From the NCBI GenBank assembly GCA_021826065.1, contig JAKADY010000019.1, positions 1 to 50,043 of the forward strand: DNA of 50,043 nt, given 5' to 3'. The notes under the pieces were generated by a model. The model searched no databases. It saw nothing but the letters and a program-made list of their open reading frames with translations, and had not been told where the DNA came from. Each line of letters begins with the position of its first letter. Within the stretch, counting starts at the first letter, position 1. A program made the translations under genes and the position numbers. The stretch comes from Pseudomonadota bacterium (GTDB lineage Bacteria; Pseudomonadota; Gammaproteobacteria; Burkholderiales; Thiobacillaceae). This document shows, one piece after another, positions 25,703 to 34,847 of the stretch.

Positions 25703-27865
25703 TCAGTCCTGCAGCAGGATCACCCCGGCGAGCGGCGGCAGGGTGATCGTCAGCGAGTACGGGTAGCCCATCCAGGGCGTGTCCCCGGCCACCAGCCCCG
25801 CCCCGTTGCCGAGGTTGCTGCCGCCATAGTAGGCCGAATCGCTGTTGAAGACCTCGCGCCAGAAGCCGGGCGCCGGGCAGCCGATGCGGTAGCTGCTGCG
25901 CGGCACGGGGGTGAAGTTGAGCGCGACGACCACGGCGCGGCCCTGGCGGTCCTTGCGGATGTAGGACAGGACCGACTGGTCGGCGTCGTGGCAATCGATC
26001 CAGGCGAAGCCCTCGTGCTCGAAGTCGAGCTCGTGCAACTGCGGCAGGCTGCGGTAGAGGCGGTTCAGGTCGCGCATGAGGGTCTGGATCTGGGCGTGCC
26101 AGGGGACCTCGAGGAGTTCCCAGTCGAGCTGCCCGCCCGAGTTCCACTCGCGGCCCTGGCCGAACTCGTTGCCCATGAAGTTGAGTTTCTTACCCGGCGT
26201 GGTCATCTGGTAGGTGAGCAGCAGACGCAGATTGGCGAACTGCTGCCAGGCATCCCCCGGCATGCGCCCCAAGAGCGAGCGTTTGCCGTGCACCACCTCG
26301 TCGTGCGAGAAGGGCAACACGAAGTTTTCCGTGTAGGCGTAGAGCTGGCCGAAGGTCAGGTTGGTGTGGTGATAGCGCCGGTAGACCGGGTCGAGCTGGA
26401 AATAGGCCAGGGTGTCGTTCATCCAGCCCATGTTCCACTTCATGGAAAAGCCCAGGCCGCCGACGTAGGTGGGCCGCGAGACCATGGGCCAGGCGGTGGA
26501 TTCCTCGGCCAGCGTGAGCGCGCCGGGGAAGTGCTCGTGCACCATGGCGTTCATCTCGCGCAGGAAGTCTATGGCCTCGAGGTTCTCGCGCCCTCCATAG
26601 CGGTTGGGTAGCCACTCGCCCTCGCGGCGCGAGTAGTCGAGATAGAGCATGGAGGCGACCGCATCGACGCGCAGCCCGTCGAAGTGGAATTCGTTCAGCC
26701 AGTAATGCGCGCTGGCGAGCAGGAACCCCTTCACCTCGTTACGGCCGTAGTTGAAGATGTGGGTGCCCCAATCCTTGTGCAGCCCCAGGCGCGGGTCTTC
26801 GTGCTCGTAGAGGGCCGTGCCGTCGAAGCGGGCGAGCGCCCAGGCGTCCATGGGGAAGTGCGCCGGCACCCAGTCTAGGATCACGCCGATGCCGGCGCGG
26901 TGGCAGGCGTCGATCAGGTATTTGAGGTCGTCGGCGCTGCCGAAGCGCGAGGTCGGGGCGAAATAACCGGTGGTCTGATAGCCCCAGGACTCGTCGAGCG
27001 GGTGTTCGGTGAGCGGCAGGAACTCGATGTGGGTGAAGCCCATGTCCAGCACATAGGGGATCAGGGCGTCGGCGAGCTCCCGATAGGTGTAGAAGCGCCC
27101 GTCCGGGTGCCTGCGCCAGGAGCCGGCATGCACCTCGTAGATGTTCATGGGCGTGTGCAGCCAGTCGTGCCGGGCGCGGGCGGCCAGCCAGTCGGCATCC
27201 TGCCAGACGTGGGTCGGGGGGGGGTGGACCACGGCGGCGGTGCCGGGGCGCAGCTCATAGCCCTGCGCGTAGGGATCGGTCTTGACCAGGATCTCGCCGC
27301 TGTCGCGGTTGCGGATCTCGAACTTGTAGAGGTCGCCCGGCTTGAGCCCTGGGATGAAGAGCTCCCACACCCCGCTCGAGCCGCGCACCCGCATGGGGTG
27401 CACCCGGCCATCCCAGCGGTTGAAGTCGCCCACCACGCTCACCCGTTCGGCATTGGGCGCCCAGACCGCGAAGCGCACACCCTCCACCCCCTCGTGCGGG
27501 GTGTAGTGCGCACCCAGTGTGTGGTAGGCCTGCAGCAGCCGCCCCTCGTTGAAGAGGTAGAGCTCCTGATCGGTCAGGAAGGGTAGGAAGGCATAGGGGT
27601 CGACGATCTCGTATTCGCTCTCGGGCTCGATCACACGCAGCCGCCAGGGGCGCGCCGGCGGGGTGTGCCCGTGCCACTCGAAGAGGCCCGCCGCGTGGGC
27701 GCGGCTGAGTTCCACCTCGCCCACGTCGGTGAGCAGGAACACGCGCTCGGCGTGCGGGCGGAAGACGCGCAAGACATGACCGCCTTCGGCCGGGTGTAGG
27801 CCGAGGACGGTGAACGGGTCGTGCAAGCGGGCTTCGAGCAGGCGTTCGATGGCAGTCGCGGGCAT
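25703..27865 (-). CDS. glgB: 1,4-alpha-glucan branching enzyme
   Basis: The 720-residue GH13 enzyme makes alpha-1,6 branches in glycogen. It has an N-terminal CBM48-type region ([23 protein letters not shown]), GH13 motifs [23 protein letters not shown] (nucleophile Asp), EESTAW (acid/base Glu) and [12 protein letters not shown], and a C-terminal beta domain. An initial GlgB N1 domain is present ([10 protein letters not shown]). The ATG at 27865 is used. An in-frame GTG at 27889 would add 8 residues, and neither has a clear ribosome binding site. It is divergent from glgC. Confidence 0.95.
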   Translation of the reverse strand: MPATAIERLLEARLHDPFTVLGLHPAEGGHVLRVFRPHAERVFLLTDVGEVELSRAHAAGLFEWHGHTPPARPWRLRVIEPESEYEIVDPYAFLPFLTDQELYLFNEGRLLQAYHTLGAHYTPHEGVEGVRFAVWAPNAERVSVVGDFNRWDGRVHPMRVRGSSGVWELFIPGLKPGDLYKFEIRNRDSGEILVKTDPYAQGYELRPGTAAVVHPPPTHVWQDADWLAARARHDWLHTPMNIYEVHAGSWRRHPDGRFYTYRELADALIPYVLDMGFTHIEFLPLTEHPLDESWGYQTTGYFAPTSRFGSADDLKYLIDACHRAGIGVILDWVPAHFPMDAWALARFDGTALYEHEDPRLGLHKDWGTHIFNYGRNEVKGFLLASAHYWLNEFHFDGLRVDAVASMLYLDYSRREGEWLPNRYGGRENLEAIDFLREMNAMVHEHFPGALTLAEESTAWPMVSRPTYVGGLGFSMKWNMGWMNDTLAYFQLDPVYRRYHHTNLTFGQLYAYTENFVLPFSHDEVVHGKRSLLGRMPGDAWQQFANLRLLLTYQMTTPGKKLNFMGNEFGQGREWNSGGQLDWELLEVPWHAQIQTLMRDLNRLYRSLPQLHELDFEHEGFAWIDCHDADQSVLSYIRKDRQGRAVVVALNFTPVPRSSYRIGCPAPGFWREVFNSDSAYYGGSNLGNGAGLVAGDTPWMGYPYSLTITLPPLAGVILLQD

Positions 27866-27964
27866 GGTGTCATCATGGTTTATCAACACACGCTAATGAT
27901 GGCGGTCTGACCGGCCGATGTCCAATCCAATGCCCGTCGATGCGCTACCGCCAGTCACGAGGTT

Positions 27965-27989
27965 TTATTCAGACCCCTGTGTCTGATAA
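27965..27989. promoter_or_regulatory. Imperfect palindrome between glgB and glgC
   Basis: TTATTCAGAC at 27965-27974 and GTCTGATAA at 27981-27989 are inverse complements except for one extra T, with a 6-nt centre. The position between divergent glycogen genes suits an operator or promoter element. No regulator is assigned. Confidence 0.35.
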
Positions 27990-28046
27990 CATGCGTGCGT
28001 TTGGGGCATGGACCCCGCATACAGGCTTCCAGAGGGGGAGGACGTC

Positions 28047-29327
28047 TTGGTCAAGGAATTTCCGCGTTTCGTCAGCCTGCTGACGAAGAACACCGTGGCG
28101 CTGATCCTGGCGGGCGGCCGCGGCAGCCGTCTGAAACATCTCACCGACTGGCGCGCCAAGCCGGCCGTGCCCTTCGGCGGCAAGTTCCGCATCATCGACT
28201 TCCCGCTGTCGAACTGCATCAACTCCGGCATCCGCCGCATCGGCGTGATCACCCAATACAAGGCGCACAGCCTGATCAAGCACATCCAGCGCGGCTGGGG
28301 CTTCCTGCGCGGCGAGTTCAACGAGTTCGTCGAGCTGCTGCCGGCGCAGCAGCGGGTCGACGAGCATAGCTGGTACAAGGGCACGGCCGACGCCGTCTAT
28401 CAAAACCTGGACATCCTGCGCATCTACAAGCCGGAATACGTCCTGATCCTGGCCGGCGACCACATCTACAAGATGGACTACGGCGAGATGCTCGCCTCGC
28501 ACGTGCACAACGAGGCAGACATGACGGTCGCCTGCATCGAGGTGCCCCGGCAGGACGCCTCCGCCTTCGGCGTGATGCAGGTGGACGCCGACGACCGGGT
28601 GGTCGCCTTCATGGAAAAGCCGGCCGATCCGCCCTCCATACCCGGCCGGCCCGACACCTCGCTGTGCTCCATGGGCATCTACGTCTTCAACGCCGCCTTC
28701 CTGTTCGAGCAGTTGGTGCGCGATGCCGACGAGCCCCGCTCCGAACACGACTTCGGCAAGGACGTCATCCCCCACCTCATCAGCGCCGGTTACCGGGTCT
28801 ATGCCCACCGCTTCACCGACAGCTGCGTGCACGGCGAGGGTGAGCCCGCCTATTGGCGCGACGTCGGTACGGTGGACGCCTATTGGGCGGCCAACCTCGA
28901 CCTGGCCAGCGTCACCCCGGAGTTGAACCTCTACGACCCGAACTGGCCCATCTGGACCTATCAGGAACAGCTGCCGCCGGCCAAGTTCGTGTTCGACGAG
29001 GATGGCCGGCGCGGGATGGCCATCGACTCCATGGTCTCCGGCGGCTGCATCATCAGCGGGGCGACGGTGCGCCGCTCGGTGCTGTTCTCCAACGTCAGCG
29101 TGGCCGAGGGGGCCTATCTGGAGGAGGCGGTGATCCTGCCCGATGTGCGCATCGGCCAGGGCGCGATCCTGAAAAAGGTGGTGGTCGACCGCGGCTGCAA
29201 GATCCCCGCGGGCATGGCCATCGGCGTCAACCCGGCCGAGGATGCGCGGCAGTTCCACGTCTCCGCCGGCGGCGTCACACTGGTGACCCCGGAGATGCTG
29301 GGGCAGAACATCCACCTGTTCAGGTGA
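28047..29327 (+). CDS. glgC: Glucose-1-phosphate adenylyltransferase
   Basis: The 426-residue enzyme makes ADP-glucose, the committed step of glycogen synthesis. Motifs are [29 protein letters not shown] (nucleotidyl transfer), [27 protein letters not shown] and a C-terminal left-handed beta-helix ([31 protein letters not shown]). GGGGGAGG at 28034-28041 stands 5 nt before a TTG at 28047, so that start (LVKEFPRF) is preferred. The ATG at 28008 would give 439 residues. Allosteric control by fructose 1,6-bisphosphate is typical of the family. Confidence 0.93.
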   Translation: MVKEFPRFVSLLTKNTVALILAGGRGSRLKHLTDWRAKPAVPFGGKFRIIDFPLSNCINSGIRRIGVITQYKAHSLIKHIQRGWGFLRGEFNEFVELLPAQQRVDEHSWYKGTADAVYQNLDILRIYKPEYVLILAGDHIYKMDYGEMLASHVHNEADMTVACIEVPRQDASAFGVMQVDADDRVVAFMEKPADPPSIPGRPDTSLCSMGIYVFNAAFLFEQLVRDADEPRSEHDFGKDVIPHLISAGYRVYAHRFTDSCVHGEGEPAYWRDVGTVDAYWAANLDLASVTPELNLYDPNWPIWTYQEQLPPAKFVFDEDGRRGMAIDSMVSGGCIISGATVRRSVLFSNVSVAEGAYLEEAVILPDVRIGQGAILKKVVVDRGCKIPAGMAIGVNPAEDARQFHVSAGGVTLVTPEMLGQNIHLFR

Positions 29328-29334
29328 CAGGTTT

Positions 29335-29362
29335 CAGGAATCAGGGATCAGGAATCAGGGAT
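29335..29362 (+). repeat. Short tandem repeat, 2 x 14 bp
   Basis: The unit CAGGAATCAGGGAT occurs twice in tandem, itself two near-identical 7-mers, and is followed by another partial CAGG. It fills part of the 110-nt gap between glgC and the GH57 gene. No regulatory role is evident. Confidence 0.8.
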
Positions 29363-29437
29363 CAGGTTGGGGCTGCGAGGTCTCCTGGCGTGTCGGGCGG
29401 TCGTGGTTGAAAATACCGTGCTGACGGGTCCTGACCC

Positions 29438-31111
29438 ATGTTGAACCTGATCCTCTGCTGGCACTTCCACCAGCCGGACTACCGCACCGGCCAGGGCTAT
29501 TTCCTGCCCTGGGCCTATCTGCACGCGCTGAAGGACTACAGCGACATGGCCGCCCATCTGGAGGCGCAGCCGGCCATGCGGGCGGTGGTCAACTTCGTGC
29601 CCACCCTGCTCGAGCAGCTCGACGACTATGCCACGCAGTTCGCCAGCGGCCATTTCACCGACCCGCTGCTCGCCCGGCTGGCCGAGCCCAAGCTCGGGCG
29701 GTTGTCTCGCGCCGACAAGCAGTTCTTGCTGGAGGCCTGTTTCCGCCTCCATCCCCCCACCATGCTCGAGCCCTTCCCGCCTTACCGCGAGCTACACGCG
29801 CTTTCCCAACAGGTGCAGTCCCAGGGCGAGGCAGGGCCCGACTACTTCTCCGCCCAGTACTTCGCCGACCTCCTGACCTGGTATCACCTCGTGTGGACGG
29901 GGGAGACGGTGCGCCGGCAGTACCCGCTGGTGCTCACACTCATGCAGAAGGGGCGGGGGTTCACGCCTGCCGACCGACGCGCCCTGCTCGATCTCATCGG
30001 CGAGGTCATCACCGGCCTCATCCCGCGCTACAAGGCCCTGGCCGAGCGCGGCCAGGTGGAGCTGTCCACCACGCCGCACAGCCATCCCATCGCCCCGCTG
30101 CTCATCGATTTCAAGGCTGCGCGCGAGGCCAAGCCGGGGTTGCCGCTCCCCCAGGCCCAGGCCTATCCGGGCGGCGCCGAGCGGGTCAAGGTCCACATCG
30201 ACGCGGCCCGCGAGAGCCACCGCGCGCATTTCGGCGCGCCGCCGGTCGGGATGTGGCCGGCCGAGGGTGGGGTGTCGCAGGCCGCGCTGCGTCAGTTCTC
30301 GGACGCCGGCGTGCGTTGGATCGCCAGTGGCGAGGGGGTGCTGATGAACAGCATCAGGGCCTCGGGGCAGGACGCCAGCCGGCCCTGTCAGTGGCGGTGC
30401 CGACCCTATCGCCTCACCGGCACCGACACGGTCTGTTTCTTCCGCGACGACTACCTGTCGGACCTGATCGGCTTCGAATACAAGAACTGGTTCGCCCGCG
30501 ATGCCGTGCGGCATTTCCTGCACAGCCTGGAGGACCGGTATCACTATACAAATTGTCAGGACCCCGTGGTGACCGTCATCCTCGACGGCGAGAACGCCTG
30601 GGACTACTACCCCTACAACGGCTGGTATTTCCTGTCCGAGCTCTACAGCGCCCTGGTCGAGCACCCGGACATCCACCTGACCACCTTTGCGGACTATCTC
30701 GCGCAACACCCCGGTAGCCCGATGACCCTGCCCAGGCTGGTGGCCGGCAGCTGGGTCTATGGCGACTTCACCACCTGGATGGGACACCCCGACAAGAACC
30801 GCGCCTGGGACCTGCTGTGTGCCGCCAAGACGGCCTACGACACGACCCTCGCTCAAGGCGCGTTGGATGCCGCGAGCGCCCAGGCCGCCGAGGCCCTGCT
30901 GAGATCGTGCGAGAGTTCCGACTGGTTCTGGTGGTTCGGCGACACCAACCCGGCCGCCAGCGTGCGTGCCTTCGACCGGCTCTACCGCGACAAGCTCAGA
31001 CGCTTGTATCGGACCCTGGGCCTGACGCCGCCCGCCGATCTGGAACAGCCGATCAGCCAGGGCGGCGGACCGGCCGAGGCGGGCGGCGTCATGCGCCGCG
31101 GCAGCGGCTGA
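29438..31111 (+). CDS. Glycoside hydrolase family 57 enzyme
   Basis: The 557-residue protein begins LILCWHFHQPDYR, the GH57 region 1 motif. GMWPAEGGVS near residues 270-279 carries the catalytic Glu, and ILDGENAWDYYPYNG near 383-397 the catalytic Asp region. No signal peptide is seen, so it acts in the cytosol. GH57 members are alpha-amylases, 4-alpha-glucanotransferases or branching enzymes. Next to glgC and glgB, glycogen or maltodextrin remodelling is most likely. The exact specificity cannot be read. Confidence 0.9.
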   Translation: MLNLILCWHFHQPDYRTGQGYFLPWAYLHALKDYSDMAAHLEAQPAMRAVVNFVPTLLEQLDDYATQFASGHFTDPLLARLAEPKLGRLSRADKQFLLEACFRLHPPTMLEPFPPYRELHALSQQVQSQGEAGPDYFSAQYFADLLTWYHLVWTGETVRRQYPLVLTLMQKGRGFTPADRRALLDLIGEVITGLIPRYKALAERGQVELSTTPHSHPIAPLLIDFKAAREAKPGLPLPQAQAYPGGAERVKVHIDAARESHRAHFGAPPVGMWPAEGGVSQAALRQFSDAGVRWIASGEGVLMNSIRASGQDASRPCQWRCRPYRLTGTDTVCFFRDDYLSDLIGFEYKNWFARDAVRHFLHSLEDRYHYTNCQDPVVTVILDGENAWDYYPYNGWYFLSELYSALVEHPDIHLTTFADYLAQHPGSPMTLPRLVAGSWVYGDFTTWMGHPDKNRAWDLLCAAKTAYDTTLAQGALDAASAQAAEALLRSCESSDWFWWFGDTNPAASVRAFDRLYRDKLRRLYRTLGLTPPADLEQPISQGGGPAEAGGVMRRGSG

Positions 31112-31177
31112 CCGTCTCGGCCCAGCACACGCCCTCGGCCCTTGCTAAACTGCGATCTTTGCATGAGGAGTGCAGAC

Positions 31178-31669
31178 ATGAGCGATGAGGTCGTCCGCAA
31201 GGGCAAGGTGGTGTACATGACCTATTCGGTCCTGGATGAACACGGCCGCATCATGGGCCAGCAGGACCTGCCCACCGGGTATGTGCACGGGGCGGGCAGC
31301 GGCCTGTTCGAGGAGATCGAGCGGGCGCTGGAGGGGCATCGGGTCGGCGACCGGGTGGAGGCGCAGCTCACCCCCGAGGCGGCCTTCGGTCCGCACGATC
31401 CGAACCTGGTCATCGTCGAGGCCCTGGAGAACGTGCCGCCGCCTTTTCGCCGCCTGGGGGCCGAGGCCGAGTTCCAGAACGAACAGGGCGAGGTCCTGAC
31501 CTTTCGCGTGGTGCAGATCAAGGACGGCCAGGTGACGTTGGACGGCAATCACCCGCTCGCCGGCCAGAACGCTACCTGTGTCGTCGACATCGTCTCCATC
31601 CGCGACGCCACGCCGGAGGAGATGGCCAGCGGCTTCCCGGCCGAGCAGGGGCCGCCGGTGCTACACTAA
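31178..31669 (+). CDS. SlyD/FkpB-like FKBP-type peptidyl-prolyl isomerase
   Basis: About 163 residues. Features are VVYMTYSVLDEHGRIM, the active-site stretch LPTGYVHGAGSGLFEEIERALEGHRVGD, TPEAAFGPHDPNLV (flap insert) and LDGNHPLAGQ, all typical of SlyD-type FKBPs. These catalyse prolyl isomerisation and act as chaperones in the cytosol. The C-terminus is short and lacks SlyD's His/Cys-rich metal-binding tail. GAGGAG at 31165-31170, 7 nt before the ATG at 31178, fixes the start. An in-frame extension to 31142 is unlikely. Confidence 0.9.
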   Translation: MSDEVVRKGKVVYMTYSVLDEHGRIMGQQDLPTGYVHGAGSGLFEEIERALEGHRVGDRVEAQLTPEAAFGPHDPNLVIVEALENVPPPFRRLGAEAEFQNEQGEVLTFRVVQIKDGQVTLDGNHPLAGQNATCVVDIVSIRDATPEEMASGFPAEQGPPVLH

Positions 31670-31732
31670 CGGACATGACTTTGGACAGACATCCAGAAGC
31701 ATGAAAGTCATGTCCCTTTCCCTCACCCCCAG

Positions 31733-31758
31733 CCCCTCCCCCGCTCGCGGGGGAGGGG
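31733..31758. repeat. GC-rich perfect hairpin repeat
   Basis: CCCCTCCCCCGC and GCGGGGGAGGGG are perfect 12-bp inverse complements separated by 2 nt, between the SlyD-like and Uma2 genes. Similar C/G-rich palindromes occur dispersed in many proteobacterial genomes. It may terminate or stabilise the upstream transcript. No T-run follows. Confidence 0.6.
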
Positions 31759-31797
31759 AGCGTCGAGAGTCAATCGCGCGACTTATTTGTTGAAGGC

Positions 31798-32361
31798 ATG
31801 AGCGTACCGCGCGAAAAACTCTCGCTCGAGGGCTTCCTCGCCTGGGAGGAGGGGCAAGCCGAACGCCATTACTTCTGGCGCGGCGAGGTCTTTGCCATGG
31901 TGGGGGCACGGCAGTCCCATGCCATCGTCGCAGGCAATCTCTTCGCTGGTTTGAAGTCTGGACTGCGCGGCACCCCCTGCCGCACCTTCATCGCCGACAT
32001 GCGGCTGCGCATCGACGCGGCCGAGGCGGTCTTCTACCCGGACGTGATGGTCAGCTGCGATCCGCGCGACCGGACCACGCCGACCTGCCTATCCCACCCC
32101 AAACTGGTCGTGGAGGTCCTCTCCCCCGCCACGGCCGACTTCGACCGCGGGGCGAAGTTCGCCGCCTATCGCCTGATCGATACCCTGCAGGAATACGCCT
32201 TGATCGACGTCGATGCGCGGCGCGCCGAGCTGTTCCGGCGTAATGCCGCCGGGCGCTGGGAACTCTTCGAGTTCGCTGGTGGCCAGGCCGTCGAGTTCGC
32301 CAGTGTCGGCCTGAGCCTGGGCCCAGAGGTCCTGTACGAGAACGTCGAGCCCGGAGAGTGA
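31798..32361 (+). CDS. Uma2 family (DUF820) putative endonuclease-fold protein
   Basis: The 187-residue product has the PD-(D/E)XK-like core of Uma2 proteins: Glu in ERHYFWRGEVFAM, FYPDVMVSC with Asp, and LVVEVLSPATADFDRGAKFAAY with Glu and Lys. Start and length are normal. Cellular role is unknown. Uma2 genes are abundant in cyanobacteria and scattered elsewhere, often as isolated genes, so horizontal acquisition is possible. The 128 nt upstream contain the GC-rich hairpin but no clear promoter. Confidence 0.88.
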   Translation: MSVPREKLSLEGFLAWEEGQAERHYFWRGEVFAMVGARQSHAIVAGNLFAGLKSGLRGTPCRTFIADMRLRIDAAEAVFYPDVMVSCDPRDRTTPTCLSHPKLVVEVLSPATADFDRGAKFAAYRLIDTLQEYALIDVDARRAELFRRNAAGRWELFEFAGGQAVEFASVGLSLGPEVLYENVEPGE

Positions 32362-32393
32362 GAGCCCGCCCAGGCCGCCCGCGGGTGCCAGTG

Positions 32394-32417
32394 AAAAGGC
32401 CCGCACGAGGCGGGCCT
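32394..32417 (-). terminator. Terminator of the SCP2-like gene
   Basis: AGGCCCGC at 32397-32404 and GCGGGCCT at 32410-32417 form a stem. Read on the minus strand the stem is followed by TTTT, a Rho-independent terminator 23 nt after the stop codon at 32440. Confidence 0.7.
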
Positions 32418-32439
32418 GCATCGCGACGTATTACGCGGC

Positions 32440-32952
32440 TCAGCGCGGGCAGGCGTCCTCGCCAGGGATCTTGCCGGGCAACAGCAGGAACTGCTCGAAC
32501 GGCCCCATCACGCGCATGGCTTCGGCCTTTGGGCCCTCGAATTTGAGCCGCCCGAACATCATGGCGCGCATGGGGCCGTACTCGCCGGCCCCCATCTCAC
32601 GCCAGCGTTTGGTCTCGGCGTGCATGACGTAGTCCATGTCCATGTTCAGGTTGGTGGTCTGCACCCGGCCGCCGTAGGCGCAGATGGCCTTGCCGCCCTG
32701 CGGCACGATCTTCATCTCCACCTTGGTGGCCTCGCCGCAGTCGGTGCGGTACATGTGGATGACCTTGTAGCCGCGGCCGCCGTCGTTCTTGATCCAGCGC
32801 TCGGCCAGCTCGTCGGTGAGGATGGGGTTCTTGTTCCACGCCTCGCAGGCGCGCGCGGCCCACTCGGCCGACATGAGCGGCGTGGCGAGGGCGGGGGTGG
32901 CGACGAGTGTGGCGGCGAGGGCGATGGGATAAAGACTGGTATGCAGGCGCAT
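32440..32952 (-). CDS. Exported SCP2 sterol-carrier-like protein
   Basis: About 170 residues with a clear signal peptide (MRLHTSLYPIALAATLVATPALA). The mature protein ends with MFGRLKFEGPKAEAMRVMGPFEQFLLLPGK, the SCP2-type C-terminal motif of lipid-binding domains, preceded by NMDMDYVMHAETKRWREMGAGEYGPMRAMM. A periplasmic lipid- or hydrophobe-binding role is inferred. Three cysteines (ACEAW, DCGEA, ICAYG) could form a disulfide. The ATG at 32952 has GGAG upstream. It has its own terminator. Confidence 0.75.
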   Translation of the reverse strand: MRLHTSLYPIALAATLVATPALATPLMSAEWAARACEAWNKNPILTDELAERWIKNDGGRGYKVIHMYRTDCGEATKVEMKIVPQGGKAICAYGGRVQTTNLNMDMDYVMHAETKRWREMGAGEYGPMRAMMFGRLKFEGPKAEAMRVMGPFEQFLLLPGKIPGEDACPR

Positions 32953-32985
32953 GGTGTTCTCCTCGAAAGTCCGTTGCATCGTTAT

Positions 32986-33024
32986 GGAAAAACAACGGGC
33001 GCAAGGGTAGACCCTTGCGCCCGT
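32986..33024 (-). terminator. Strong terminator of the YeeE/YedE operon
   Basis: ACGGGCGCAAGGGT at 32995-33008 and its perfect inverse complement at 33011-33024 form a 14-bp stem. On the minus strand it is followed by TGTTTTTCC. It lies 28 nt after the stop of the downstream YeeE gene. Confidence 0.8.
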
Positions 33025-33051
33025 GCTGTCAAAGCCCGGACACCGATGGCG

Positions 33052-33471
33052 TCAATGCGGCAGATGTTGCTTGAGGGCGCCGTAGAGCCAGGTGCCGTGC
33101 AGCGCGCCGGCCAGGACGACCAGGGCGCCGAGTGATCCTGTGCCGACCAGGGCGAAGATGGGGCCCGGGCACAACCCGATCAGTCCCCAGCCCAGGCCGA
33201 AGATCAGCCCGCCGGCGATGTAGCTCACCTTGCCCGGCGGTTTGCTCGGGATCTCGATCGGCATACCCTCGAGCGAACGCTTCTCGCCCATGCGCTTGAC
33301 GAGCTGGATGCTGAGCATCCCCGTGGCGATGGCCGAGAACAAGATGCCGAACATGTGGAAGTTCTGGAAATGGAACATCTCCTGGATGCGGTACCAGGAG
33401 GCGGCCTCGGACTTGATCAGGACGAAGCCGAACAGGGTGCCGGCGAGCAGATAGGGCAGATAGCGCAGCAT
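33052..33471 (-). CDS. YeeE/YedE family transporter half, second gene
   Basis: The 139-residue membrane protein has four helices and the motif GGLIFGLGWGLIGLCPGPIFALVGTG, the conserved Cys-containing half of YeeE/YedE (PmpB-like/DUF6691). The family moves sulfur compounds: YeeE (TsuA) imports thiosulfate. It lies 10 nt downstream of the partner gene, and the two together make one transporter. In a Sox-bearing sulfur oxidiser, thiosulfate, persulfide or another sulfur cargo is likely, but cargo and direction are inference. Confidence 0.88.
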   Translation of the reverse strand: MLRYLPYLLAGTLFGFVLIKSEAASWYRIQEMFHFQNFHMFGILFSAIATGMLSIQLVKRMGEKRSLEGMPIEIPSKPPGKVSYIAGGLIFGLGWGLIGLCPGPIFALVGTGSLGALVVLAGALHGTWLYGALKQHLPH

Positions 33472-33481
33472 GGCCTCGGTC

Positions 33482-34048
33482 CTATTTCAACATCCAAGGC
33501 ACCAGCAGCCAGGAAGATATCAGCCCGCCGCCGAAGATGCCCAGGATGGCATAGACCGAGGGCAGCTGCAGGGTCGACAGCCCGGTGATGGCGTGCCCCG
33601 AGGTGCAGCCGGCGGCATAACGGGTGCCAAAGCCCACCAACACGCCGCAGGCGAACAGCAGGGTAAAGTTGCGCACGCTGGGGTGGAACAGCTCCTCCGG
33701 GACCAGGCTGCCCCCCGGCTGGGTGAAGCCCCAGTCGGTCAGCATCTCCTGCGCGGCGAGGCTCAGCTTGACCGGTTCCGGATTGGCGAACACCACACCG
33801 GCCAGAAAGCCGCCCAGCGCGGTGCCGATGACGAACATCAGGCTCCAGGTGTGCTCCTTCCAGTCGTATTTGAAGAAGTCGACGCCAACCTGCGGCGGCT
33901 GGGTGATGGCGCACAGATGGCGCAGGTTGCTGGAGATGCCGAAGGAGCGGTTGCCGATGAACAGCATCAACGGCACCATGAGCCCGATGATGGGGCCGGC
34001 CACGTACCAGGGCCAGGGGGCGTAGAGCCAGGCGATCAAGGTGTCCAT
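33482..34048 (-). CDS. YeeE/YedE family transporter half, first gene
   Basis: The 188-residue membrane protein has five or so helices and the motif [28 protein letters not shown] with the conserved Cys in AAGCTSGH, typical of the PmpA-like YeeE/YedE half. The adjacent gene carries the other half (GLCPGP). GGAGGGG precedes the ATG. A perfect palindrome at 34078-34099 lies in the promoter region, so the pair is probably under a dedicated repressor. No regulator gene is adjacent. Confidence 0.88.
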   Translation of the reverse strand: MDTLIAWLYAPWPWYVAGPIIGLMVPLMLFIGNRSFGISSNLRHLCAITQPPQVGVDFFKYDWKEHTWSLMFVIGTALGGFLAGVVFANPEPVKLSLAAQEMLTDWGFTQPGGSLVPEELFHPSVRNFTLLFACGVLVGFGTRYAAGCTSGHAITGLSTLQLPSVYAILGIFGGGLISSWLLVPWMLK

Positions 34049-34077
34049 ATCCCCTCCGACGTCAAGATTCGCGCGAT

Positions 34078-34099
34078 TATATTAGAGAATGCTAATATA
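34078..34099. promoter_or_regulatory. Operator-like palindrome overlapping the YeeE/YedE promoter
   Basis: TATATTAG at 34078-34085 and CTAATATA at 34092-34099 are perfect inverse complements with a 6-nt centre. On the minus strand a TATAAT -10 box overlaps one arm. The AT-rich site is exceptional in this GC-rich region. ArsR-family persulfide sensors (BigR, SqrR, YgaV) control such sulfur genes in other bacteria, so a repressor of that kind is a reasonable guess. Confidence 0.6.
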
Positions 34100-34124
34100 C
34101 AGTTGATACATCCGTACCAAACTG

Positions 34125-34847
34125 TCATGGGGGGGCGCTGCGTCCCGCCAGTGAACCCTGGACCAGTTCGATGCGCCGGCGTATGAGTTCGAGTCCGGCC
34201 CGATCACCGGCGGCCTCGGCACGCTTGGCCTGCACCTCCAGCCAGGCCAGCAGCGGGCGCCGCCAGCCCTGGTCGGAGGCGGTGCGTGTGGCCAGGGCGA
34301 TGACCTCGGGCGCGGCGCGTCCCGCCCGGAACAGGGCGCCGGCGGCGATGGCACGCGGGAGGGGCTCCTTGATCTCCTCGAGCGCGCGCAGGCGTGCCGG
34401 CTCTTCTCTGGCCGCAAGCAGACCGCGATAGTGTGCCGGTAGGCGGCTGGCATCGAGCCCTTGCCAATCACCCGTCAGGAAGCGCGCATAGGCCTGGTCC
34501 TCCTCGCCGGCATGCGCGGCCAGCCGTTCAAAGGCGGTGCAGGGCCCGGTTTCCAGCGCGGCCAGCCGCACCGCACAGCGGGTGAGCTCCGCGCGCGCCA
34601 CCAGATCCAGCCGCCCCGTGCGTGCGATCTCTGCCCGGGCGCGCTCGAAGTGCCGCTCGGCCAGCAGGGTTTCGCCGTCGAGGTAGTGCTTGCCATAGCT
34701 CTCCAGCAAGCTGTGGGCATTGAGCTTCCAGTCGGCCGGCGGTGGCCCGCTGGCGCAACCGGTCAGCAGCGCGAGCAGGCAGGCAGCGGCCGCCCGCCGT
34801 AAGGCCTGGCCGCCTCGCCCCGATCGCCCCATCGCGCCCCCCGTCAT
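34125..34847 (-). CDS. Lipoprotein of the Mla-like operon
   Basis: About 240 residues with an N-terminal lipoprotein signal (AAAACLLALLTGC, then ASGPPPADWKL). The mature part is Ala/Arg/Leu-rich and helical, with no recognised domain. Its shape suggests helical repeats (for example LLAERHFERARAEIARTGRLDLVARAELTRCAVRLAAL). The ATG overlaps the mce stop by 4 nt, making it the fourth coupled gene of the operon. It may anchor or guide lipid traffic at the outer membrane. This is inference from context. The 76 nt upstream of YeeE/YedE separate the two units. Confidence 0.7.
   Translation of the reverse strand: MTGGAMGRSGRGGQALRRAAAACLLALLTGCASGPPPADWKLNAHSLLESYGKHYLDGETLLAERHFERARAEIARTGRLDLVARAELTRCAVRLAALETGPCTAFERLAAHAGEEDQAYARFLTGDWQGLDASRLPAHYRGLLAAREEPARLRALEEIKEPLPRAIAAGALFRAGRAAPEVIALATRTASDQGWRRPLLAWLEVQAKRAEAAGDRAGLELIRRRIELVQGSLAGRSAPP

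Noticed and set aside
29335-29362. Short tandem repeat considered as a CRISPR fragment or attachment site
   Set aside because: Two 14-bp units without spacers, and no integrase or cas gene nearby.
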